From positions 1-36,279 of the forward strand of contig CAKKTI010000170.1 of NCBI GenBank assembly GCA_920105805.1: 36,279 nt of DNA, in the 5' to 3' direction. This stretch comes from Condylostoma magnum (Eukaryota > Ciliophora > Heterotrichea > Heterotrichida > Condylostomatidae). Below, piece after piece: positions 21,649 through 30,360 of the stretch; the stretch's first letter is position 1; the number at the start of each line of letters is the position of its first letter. The translations under genes were made by a program, and so were the position numbers. The notes beneath the pieces are model-generated. The model searched no databases. It worked only from the letters and a program-made list of their open reading frames with translations, and had not been told where the DNA came from.

Positions 21649-22461
21649 TTATCTAATGAACATATTTTTAGAAGTACCGCTTACTTGTCCTGAAATCTTC
21701 AGCAGTTGATTCATGTAGTGAGACTCATATTGTTGACTTGTCAGCTTAATAACTATTGGTATTGTGTGGTAATGCTTATTTTGAATTTCTCTGATTTTTA
21801 TATTAAGATTCTCTATATTAGAGTGTTAGTGCAGCTATAAAGAGAAATTTAAGATTTCTTATATTGTTTGGATCTAAGGCACACTTTATTATAATAGTAA
21901 GTGGCAGTATAAATCACATATGATTTTAATTAAAACTTATTCATTTGCGTCGAAATTTAAAGCATCTTTTACTCGAATAACTTCAAATAATCTTTATAGC
22001 ATTTGCTCTAAACATACTTTATCTAATTTTGAGTACAGCTTAACTAATCTTAAGGGAATTTATTACAAGAATCCATATTCAAATACTTCTGTGTATTGAC
22101 TAAGAATTTCTAGTAACTCTACAGTTAAATTGTCATCTTGATTTATATTTCTATAAGACTCAATTATACTAAAGTCTTCTTCTGATATAAGTGATATGTC
22201 ATGCATTTCATGTCTTTATATCTAAACAGGACTAATTGTAGTCTAGGGCCTGCTGATTTCTTATTAGATTGCTGGTCACTATTGCACTCTAAAATTATTC
22301 TCAGTTTAGAAAGGTTGATTTATATTTAAAATTCTCGGTAAATTATGCTCTCCCTCGTCAGCAAAAATTTAAACCTCAAAAGGACAATTTGAAGAAGTGT
22401 TGTGAAAGATGTAAGGAGTATGAATACTAAATCTTTCTTCAGGTAAATCGCAGTTCTCCAT
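21649..22461 (-). CDS. Unknown protein, 270 aa, directly upstream of the acetyltransferase-like gene
   Basis: Begins MENCDLPEERFSIHTPYIF and ends QVSGTSKNMFIR at TAA. The first ~100 residues are Gln/Pro/Asn-rich and probably disordered; the rest is helical (TVELLEILSQYTEVFEYGF, LFEVIRVKDALNF, ICDLYCHLLLQQ). One TGA reads as Trp (VQQWPAIQQ). The last residues overlap no other frame, but the following ATG comes after 4 nt. Reading on through the TAA gives a frame that soon loses protein character while the downstream gene's frame gains it, which is why two genes are called. No family recognised. Confidence 0.62.
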
Positions 22462-22907
22462 TATTTAATTTATTAAGTTAGCTAATTTTATTGATTTAGG
22501 ATTTAGTTTAATGGGAGATTTGTCTTTTTAATGTGCATGATATTTAGTTAATATGTTTATTATTTCCTGTAATAATAAATAGTCAGAAATATACTTTTAG
22601 GATAGTGTTTTGGGAAATTTATGAATTTTTTAGAAGCATAAATTGAGCTAATTATGTTTGTAGTATAGAATATTAGTTGTGTAAATCTTACATATTTAAA
22701 TTCTACATAAGCAAACCAACTAAACTATCTATTTACTAAATCCATAATTATTTCAACTATCAGAGACTATAAATTTATCTCTTTTAACCTTCCCATAACT
22801 AACTTCTAATACTAGAAATAAAATCCTCGAATTTCCACTAACTTCCCAAAATCATTTCCTTCATAACCATTTATCCTATAATCCCAACTTAAACTGACTC
22901 ATTTTAC
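22462..22907 (-). other. 446-bp stretch downstream of the WWE gene, unresolved
   Basis: Lies between the stop chosen for the WWE-domain gene and the ATG of the next minus-strand gene. The WWE frame stays protein-like for some 30-60 codons here (VSLSWDYRINGYEGNDFGK, VEIRGFYF), so the gene may be longer, or a small gene may begin at the minus-strand ATG at 22742 (MDLVNRQFSWFAYVEFKY). Below about 22700 the sequence is AT-rich and unremarkable. Confidence 0.35.
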
Positions 22908-23627
22908 CTAACTAAAAGCCTTTAACTCTACTTCTTCATTAGTTTGCTTATTAAACATCCTTACAACAGGCTGAGTGTATATAATAAATGTTTTTCCGGA
23001 CAACTGCACATCAAAGAACCTGACTCCTCCTTCCTTATTTGACTTGATAGCTTCTTAGACCTATCCAGGGAACTTATTCCACTTATTCTTTTGTTTATAC
23101 ATATATCCTAAAATAGCCCTTTAGCCAAAGTCCTCCTCCTCTTCCTACTGCTTAGGCCTTTACTATCTCCTTTATTATTACTACTACGCAGCAGCTCTTG
23201 ATTCAGGAGAATCCCTAATAATCCTCCTGGTAACAGAATAAGGCCCTTCAGTGGTTTGGCTCATAGTTGTGAAATCTATATAATACTGCTTTCCGTTTAT
23301 AAGAAGCGTGATGTCCGGCTGATTCGCTTAATACGCTTCCTCAATTACATCCGAGCTGTCCTCATCATAAGCAGTGTAGCTTCCTCCGTTGGCCCAGTAC
23401 CACCTCGGTCCAGTCTGCCCAAAGTATTTAACAGTCTCTATGATATAATGCTTGATCTGCTAATGGTTTTAAGGGGTTTGGTTGCCTCGGTGGATGATGA
23501 ATTTCCCGTTTTAATAGTCTATCTCCATTTGATAAGTTTCACGTATCTGGTCGATAATGCCTTAGTTGAAAATCTAGTCAGCTATGTCCTGGGCGCAATA
23601 GACTTCGTATGAAATTTTGTCCATCAT
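22908..23627 (-). CDS. WWE-domain protein with possible KH-like N-terminus
   Basis: 239 aa to the first candidate stop (TAG). Residues about 74-142 form a WWE domain: RWYWANGGSYTAYDEDSS, VIEEAY, then ITLLINGKQYYIDFTTMSQ and a final RRIIRD. That is the WxW, central IEEAY, NGxxYxIDFxxM and terminal RR of the family. WWE modules bind ADP-ribose and occur in PARPs and E3 ligases. A more diverged WWE-like segment follows (residues about 165-236: KWNKFPGQVQEAIKSN, GKTFIIYTQPVVRMFN). Before the first WWE, residues 34-70 (MEIDYQNGKFIIHRGNQTPQ) resemble a KH strand-turn. A Gln-rich linker joins the two WWEs. No catalytic PARP or RING domain is seen. The ATG ATG start is 9 nt from the NOM1 ATG. Confidence 0.78.
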
Positions 23628-23636
23628 TTTTTGTTA

Positions 23637-25425
23637 ATGTAAGGCTCCGGTGATGAGTTGGATAGAGAGATACAGGAGTTGGAGGCAAAGTTGGGGGTTG
23701 GAGATTAGAAGAAATTCAGGAATCTGTAGAAAAAGCTAGTTGAGGATGGATTCGATGAGGATTTGTTTTAGTTTTTGGATAGTACTATTGAGAAAGTTAG
23801 GGAAAAACCTTAGAAGAGGAAAAAGAGGAAGGAGAAGAGGAGGAAGAGGTAGAGGGTGGAAGAGGAGGTATAGGAGGAAGAGGAGGATGTATAGGAGGAT
23901 GNNNNNNNNNNNNNNNNNNNNNNNNNNNNNNNNNNNNNNNNNNNNNNNNNNNNNNNNNNNNNNNNNNNNNNNNNNNNNNNNNNNNNNNNNNNNNNNNNNN
24001 NTATAAGAGGAGGAAGACGAGTAATTGATAAAATAAGTAAAAGCAATATTCAATAGAATTACAGATTAGAATATTGAGCCACTTAATACACAATTGCTCA
24101 CACTTTATAGGGAAAACTCGCAGAATTTATTAAACAATGCTATATGAGAGTTTATAGATGCTTAACTTGTATAGGAATTTGTCCCTGAGCAAATTATTGC
24201 TGTATATGCTGCTGAAATCACAGCATTAGGAAGATGCATTGGACTAGAGGTAATTGCTTATTTTGTTGATAAAATATACTAAAAACTAGACAAGCGAAAT
24301 TTCGTAAAAGTTTATTGCTATTTATACATATTTAAAGCATTAAATAGTGACTTAATATTCGGATTTATTGATTAGGCAAGCTTTGATAACGCTAACGCAA
24401 TCGAATTATTATAAATTGTGTGAAATTTAACAGGGTTTAAACTGAGAAGAGATGACCCGTAAAAGATAAAGCAAGTTATCGATAAAATAAAATAATAAGC
24501 TTCATAACAACAAGCCAACAATAAAAGAGTATAATTCATGCTGGAAACGTTAGCTAATATAAAAAACAACAAAAAACAATTAAGTAACCCAGAAGAAAGA
24601 TTATAATTCCTTAAAAACTGAATATAAAAGACTCTTACACAAAAGACTAAGAATAAAGAATGAACATTGAAAGCATAATGGAACTAGTTGGGAACTTAGC
24701 ACTGAAGAAAATTACTAGAACCTAAGTTTGAGTTTATTAAAGAGACCCAATAGCCTAAATTCTCTAAAGAAATCTTATAATTAGCCGAATAATAGCATAT
24801 GAATACAGAAGATAGGAAAATTATATTTGGTACAATTATGACTTCAAATGACTTCTAAGATGCATTTTACAAAATTATCAAATTAAGAAAAAATGAAAAA
24901 GATGTTGTAAGAGTGATAATTACTTGCTGTGGGTAAGAAAAGGCTTTTAACTTATACTATGCATTAATTGCGTAAAAGCTTTGCGAGCATAAAAGAAGTT
25001 ATAAGTACTCATTCTAATACGGATTTTGGGATAATATAAGATAATTAAGTCAATTTGAAGTGCGTAAGCTTGCTAATATTGCTAAATTAGCTGCTTATAT
25101 AGTTTCCTAGTAAAGTTTTCCCTTGATGTTTATTAAAATTTTTGATTTTAATGAATTAGATCAACATTCAGTTTTATTTTTAAGAATTTTATTAGAAGAA
25201 ATTTTAATTAATACACAGACTGATCAAATAGAAAATATATTCTTAAGAGTTGGGAAGAATGAAAACTAATACAATTTACACAAAGGATTAAGCCTATTTT
25301 TGAAAACAACCATTGCTAAGAAGCCTCGTGATGGTTTATTATAAAGAATTTCAGTATCATAACTACAAGAGAAAATATAACTAGCCAGAGACTCATTAGA
25401 GTGCAATCCTTTAAATTTGTTATAG
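23637..25425 (+). CDS. NOM1/Sgd1-type nucleolar MIF4G-MA3 protein
   Basis: Begins MQGSGDELDREIQELEAKLG, continues into a Lys/Arg then Glu/Asp-rich stretch (QKRKKRKEKRRKRQRVEEE) broken by a 100-N gap. After the gap comes a MIF4G domain (RITDQNIEPLNTQLLTLYRE, ALGRCIGLEVIAYFVDKIYQ) and then an MA3 domain (EDRKIIFGTIMTSNDFQDAF, CGQEKAFNLYYALIAQKLC, FQYGFWDNI, FDFNELDQHSVLFLRILLEE). This order and wording match NOM1/Sgd1, a nucleolar factor for 18S rRNA maturation and 40S biogenesis. Trp in NAIWEFIDA and QIVWNLTG is TGA. The stop TAG at 25423 is 19 nt from the convergent gene's stop; the frame remains open beyond it, so the end is a choice. Confidence 0.87.
23902..24001. other. Assembly gap of exactly 100 N inside NOM1
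   Basis: The gap sits in a GAGGAG/GAAGAG-type purine repeat encoding an acidic tract. The frame before it (codon boundary at 23901) and after it (24004) agree only if the missing length is a multiple of three, so 100 is a placeholder rather than a measured size. Confidence 0.95.
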
Positions 25426-25444
25426 ATTTATTATGTATCTTTTA

Positions 25445-26926
25445 TTAACTATGTATTAATTAGTGTATTCTAGGGGTGCTTCTATGTCTATTTAATCTTT
25501 TAGGTAAAATCTCATATGATTTTGATATTGAAGGGGCTATTGAAGTATTATTATCAATTTCAGTCCTAAAATATCACCTTTTACTTGACTGATCAGGGGT
25601 TTTTAATCTATTGACTTACTATTATCGAGTAGTTTTTGGGAGTTATTACGCTGGAGTAATTGATCGTTTAAATATTTAAGGTCTTTGGAAAAATTTATAA
25701 GGTTTTGGGGGAGTATAAGCTAACTTTTACTTAAATCTTTCAATATCTTTTAAACTTTTCTCTCTGTCTTTATTATAAAAGCTTCTTACACTACTGATTT
25801 TTTTAATAATATCAATTGTTTCTTATTTGCCAATACGCTTATTAAAGTTCTTTTATGAAATACAGTAAATTTCTCCAGTCATTGAAACACATTTACAAGT
25901 ATATTCCCTTTTTTACTTTTAATCGAAAATTTCCTCTTACCCAAAAATATCCTATGCAGCCTTGTTGTATAAATTTAGTTGTTTTTTTCTTACAAAATTG
26001 TTCTTTTTCAGCTGTATAATAGATTTTTTTGTTATGACTTATTTGAAATTGATTTGAAATTTCTTTGTAAAGCTGAATTCCCCAGATTTGATAATATATA
26101 TATATTTAACAGGATCATTTTCTTAGTATATAATATGATCTTTCTTTACCTTTTTTACTTTAAAGTAATATGACAATCTTTATAAGGAAACACGGCTCCA
26201 TTTGTCGAAATAATGCAATTATCTTAAAAACTCTACTTTCTCATCTATTATCTTTAGTTATATATCAGCTAGGATTTCCTCATATGATTACTTGTTTAAA
26301 ATTGCTAGAAGAACACTTGTCTCACAAACAGCAGTAGCAGTTCTATCTTTACTTTTAAGCAGTGAGAGCTCTCCAAATCCTTTTCCAGGGCCTAATTATT
26401 TAATTTTAATCATTCTAGCAAATTCATCTTCTTCTAAGCTTGAAATATCACTGCTCTCTGATTCCGAAATTTCATCTAGCTGTTAAAAGTCTATCATAGC
26501 TAAAGGATGCTCTAGTATATTAGCAGTTGTTTTTCTGGTGTATCTTCTTTTATTTACTAAGAATAATTCTGGGTTGTAATGAAGTAGTAAGTTTTTCGGT
26601 TATTTTTTCCTTTTACGATATATTGTTGCCTTTTTGTATTCTAGTTTATGCTCTTCTGGTACAAAAAGATTAACTTTTCCTTCAAGAATTATGTAAAAAT
26701 CAGATCCTTTGTCACCGTGACGAAATATTATGTCTTTTTTCAAATATTTGCAAAATGATAAGCTTTTACAGCATGAATAGTGTATTAATTGACCGTCATT
26801 TGATTATAGTATCTCCTGAAAGAATTTTATATCTTTTGTAGCTTCCATTAGCTTTAAAATATCATCTTTTGTCCTTTAGTGAGGCTATTTAATAAGAGAG
26901 CTTAATACTGAGGTATAGTCTTTCAT
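25445..26926 (-). CDS. Protein with two cyclic-nucleotide-binding domains, 493 aa
   Basis: CNB1 starts near residue 58 (YLKKDIIFRHGDKGSDFYII) and carries an insertion of about 90 residues before its phosphate-binding cassette (GKGFGELSLLKSKDRTATAV), which keeps the FGEL...R-T/A-A core needed to bind cAMP/cGMP. CNB2 (KDHIIYQENDPVKYIYIIKS) is followed by a degraded cassette (DIFGQEEIFDQKQK) and may not bind nucleotide. No kinase, channel or GEF domain is attached. The C-terminal 100 residues are basic and Pro/Thr-rich. It resembles PKA-regulatory-like or CNBD2-type proteins of cilia rather than true PKA-R, lacking a docking/inhibitor region. The end is tandem TAA TAA; an earlier TAA at 25460 is possible. 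Confidence 0.83.
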
Positions 26927-27067
26927 TTTTATTATTTTTACTTATTTTATCTTTTTTAGAAGGCCTTAAACACTTACATATTTCAATATAATAACAAATT
27001 ATACTTAATGGTAAAATATGTATAACTAACTAAACAAAATTCTTGGTCTAACTTTCCTTTTTATTTA

Positions 27068-27478
27068 TTAGTTTATAAGTATTGTTAAAGAACTTTCCAA
27101 AGGAGAATCAGGAGAATAGTTAGCAATTTATAATTAATGTTTTATCTCGGGAGACTTTTACATTTCTCCTTTAATTTTAGAATCAATTAGGGATATTTTA
27201 TTCCTCAACATCTCTATTTTTGACCTTCCGTCTTAAGGTATATCAGGAATTTGTTCTATATCAAAGTTTTGAATAGAAAAATGAGGAGTTTGCATTGAAA
27301 TATTCTTTTTATACAGGGTAACTAAGCCTTCTTCAGTTGTATTATTTTAATTGGTTGCATTGGAATCATCATTAGTGAAATCACAAAAGGAGTTATGCTT
27401 GTGAATATACTTAGCTCCATCTGATTCGGACATACTTAACTCTAGCTAATCTGTTTTTTCTGATTAACAACATCCCAT
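27068..27478 (-). CDS. 136-aa MGCC protein, probably dually acylated
   Basis: Starts MGCCQSEKTDQLELSMSESD and ends ESSLTILIN at TAA TAA. As in the 75-aa protein at 9225-9452, MGCCQ is a myristoylation plus palmitoylation signal. The rest is Ser/Asn/Asp-rich and probably disordered, with one helical segment (GRSKIEMLRNKISLIDSKI) followed by KGEMQKSPEIKH and a SPDSPLESS motif that could be phosphorylated. No known domain. It lies in tandem with another MG-x-C protein and upstream of the CNB-domain gene on the same strand. Confidence 0.62.
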
Positions 27479-27582
27479 TTTTAAATATGCGTAAATAAGA
27501 ATGCTATTTATGCACTTGAAATGCTATAAAGATTAATATGAAACATTAATACTCAGGAAGTTATTAATTATATAGGCTAATT

Positions 27583-27999
27583 TTATTTTCTATACAAGAA
27601 TACTTTATAGACTGGGGGTTATCCTTCTACTCTAATGATTTTGTTTTTCTTATTTGTTTAATCTTATGTAGGAGAGCTGCATTTGGTTGATATTTTTGAT
27701 TAAGGTTTAATAGCATATTATCGCTATTCAATTTTAAACTAAGTAAAATTTAGTATAGTATCATCTTAGTTATATTTTAACATTTTTTATCGTTATAAAA
27801 TTGCTAAGTAATTATTCTTTCTATTTAACGGTGACTGATTTCCGGCTTAAAACTCTGTTTTTGAGTCATCATCATTAGAATTTAAACCTAGTCATTAATA
27901 ATAATTATCAACTACCATTCTATCAGTCTATCGTGTAGTTATAACTAAAGTATCGTCTGTTTCATTGGTGCAAAAGTTCTTCATATTACAGGATCCCAT
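27583..27999 (-). CDS. MGSC protein, about 138 aa
   Basis: Starts MGSCNMKNFCTNETDDTLVI, again a Gly2 myristoylation plus Cys4 palmitoylation signal. The body is polar and probably disordered, with a Ser/Asp-rich patch (GLNSNDDDSKTEF) and a Gln/Lys-rich end (IRVEGQPPVYKVFLYRK). One TGA reads as Trp (YYQWLGL). The stop TAA at 27583 is preferred because composition drops afterwards; TAG 27577, TAA 27568 and TGA 27553 follow in frame. It is the third small acylated protein in the window and lies next to the second. It shows no clear sequence similarity to the others beyond the N-terminus. Confidence 0.55.
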
Positions 28000-28255
28000 T
28001 TTTATTATAAAAGCTGGAAATTAGTTTTGTTTAATGGAACAAACTCATAATGTTATATATCCATTAAAATACGTTGAACATATATATTTAAAATCATTAG
28101 ACAGGTTTAATATTCACATATTCAATTTGAGTCTTTACAAAATATCCTAGTCTAATACCTAATATATGCTATTTTCTATCAATAACTAAGATTTACTTTA
28201 AAAAAGATTTTTCCATCAATATCCCCAAGGAACTTTCTAATTAAACCATATAAAA
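28000..28255. other. 256-bp divergent intergenic region
   Basis: Between the ATGs of the MGSC gene (-) and the TPR-like gene (+). It is AT-rich (TATATATTTAAAAT and similar) with no repeat or RNA gene seen; it presumably holds the promoters. Confidence 0.4.
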
Positions 28256-30355
28256 ATGTAAAAAAATTAATCAATAGAGGTCTACCATGGTATGAAGGTA
28301 TTATAAGTGGAATTAATAGTTAAGAAAGAAGCAGTAATAGGCATATCAAACAATAAGACTTATTCTACTAATATGACATCTGTACCTTTACTCCCTTAGA
28401 ATAACTTTTACAAATTAGTAAATTCTATAATCATTTCAATGCCTAAATTACTAGGAGGAGGCTCAGGTGCTTCTAAAAAGATTGATTTAGGGTAAAAAAT
28501 ATAACAGATTAGAGGAGAATCTGAACGAATCATTGAATAAGCTACAATCTTAAATAAAGCAGGAGAAATAGATTAGGCTATTTAAAAATTGTCTGACTTT
28601 ATAAAACTAACATAAAATAACCTAACAAACTTACTTACTTAGAAGCTTCCAAATTTTAAGGATTATAGTATACAATAATACTCAAAAGATAACTATAAAA
28701 TTTTATCAGTACTATTCAGCGAGCTTGGATACTGCTAAATTCACATTAATCAGCTGAAACAAGCTTTGAATAGTTATAAAGCATCATTTGAATACTCCTA
28801 AAATCGAATAGTTCAATAAAAGATAAAAGATATTTAACAATAAATCAATTAAAGCAAATTACCATCAGATCAGCTGTTGATTAACGATAGGTCTTAGTGT
28901 ATTTAACAAATATACTAAAATAGGTTAGGTAGAGATGTATGAGAAAAATTAGGATTTGAAGTAGAGGAACCTGGTTTAAGTCTTGAAAGTTTAACTAAAA
29001 GCTTAAACTTTTTAAAAACAACTGAACTCTCTTAGATTGGCTTAGGATTAATAATAGAACGACTAAATGATTAAGAAATAACAATAAGTCTATTTAAGGA
29101 AAGAGTATAACAATATGGTAAGTTTTTCTTTTCATTAGGCTTTGATGAAAATGTAAAAAATTAAAATTAGTTAAGTGAAGCTAATTGAGTAATTTATTGT
29201 AAAGATTCAGTGTAATAGGAAAATTATAATAACTCAAATTTAGCTTTGTTTGGCTTAGATCTAGCCTCCCCCTTATAATTCCTGTAATTAAGCTGTTTAC
29301 ACTATATCCAATGTGGGAAATCAATAACAAATGAGATAATTAAATTTCCTATGCACTGTTGATCTGGATTTATAGTTAAAATTGAAACTAATGATACTTA
29401 TGATCAACTATAAGTTAATTACTATGGGCCTATTTATTTACCTAAAGATTAGAAAAGAGTGTTTCTATTAAAAGTAATCCCATCTAATAGAGAGTAAAAA
29501 CATTTGAGTAGAAAGATTTATAGATTTACAAATAAAGTCAATTCAATTATGAGAAGTTTATCATAAGACTCTATTTTGTAAATTGTATGGGAAGATTAGT
29601 AAAATTAACTGATTAATGCAATAAATGATTTAATTGCTGAGTCTAATGATAGTTGAAATTAGGGACATATTAGTGAAGAATTAATATAAGTTAATGCAAA
29701 ATATTTGTAAAGAGTAATTAAAAATCTTAATGTTATTGTTTAAATGTCCCAAATATAAACATAAGATTAAGAATTGGCTTTTTTCGGATTTTTTGATCCA
29801 TTTTAGTATTAAATTCTACAAGTTGATTATAATGGGCCTTGCTATGGAATATAAGAGTCAGTTTTATTAAAAAATGATATTGATTTAATATAAAGTTGTA
29901 TTTTTCAAGATAAGGAACAGTAAAAGTATTACATTTACTGTAAAAAATTTAAACAAATTATCAGATTAATAGCAGTAAAACGTAAAGTATAAGAGACAGG
30001 ATGGTTTTTACCTTTTTTATTTTATTATGCCCTATTAGGAGGTTATCCTATTGTACTAAAATTGATTGAAGCTTATTGATAGAATCAAAATGAAAGTTTT
30101 ATTTAAGCAACTCAGCTGCTTTTAAATCCATTTTTTGTTAAAAGGCAAAATAAACAAAAACTAGCAGTACTCTAAAAGCTTCCTAGTTATATAGATGATT
30201 TAAAATAAAAATAAAGGAGACTTAAAAGTAATCAAAGAGATCAAGTAATATTAGTTTTAGATCAATTATTGTAGTTTTTACTATTTGCCTTTATAAATAT
30301 TTAGTAACTTATTAAATATATACTAGAACAATAAAGCTGGTTAAATTATTGTTGA
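28256..30355 (+). CDS. TPR-like protein of unknown function, 699 aa
   Basis: Starts MQKNQSIEVYHGMKVLQVEL; the frame is protein-like from this ATG, earlier than a second in-frame ATG at 28373. Residues about 95-185 look like TPR helices (AGEIDQAIQKLSDFIKL; LGYCQIHINQLKQALNSYKA). Further on two segments resemble each other loosely (LALFGLDLASPLQF ... VNYYGPIYLPKDQKRVFLLK and LAFFGFFDPFQYQ ... VDYNGPCYGIQESVLLK), suggesting a duplicated, unrecognised domain. TGA is Trp in DVWEKLGF, MHCWSGF and EAYWQNQ. It ends SWLNYC at TGA, 5 nt before the next gene's ATG in the same direction. I cannot name a family; a functional link to the DUF726 gene is only suggested by position. Confidence 0.68.
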
Positions 30356-30360
30356 AAAAT

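Noticed and set aside
20898-22461. One long minus-strand gene with a frameshift
   Set aside because: The frame change coincides with a TAA followed 4 nt later by a good ATG, the same arrangement as at 4325-4332. Two intact genes explain it better than a frameshift; no suitable 15-16 nt intron is present.
23800-24020. GAGGAG purine tract as a microsatellite outside genes
   Set aside because: It lies in frame within NOM1, encoding the basic and acidic linker typical of nucleolar proteins.
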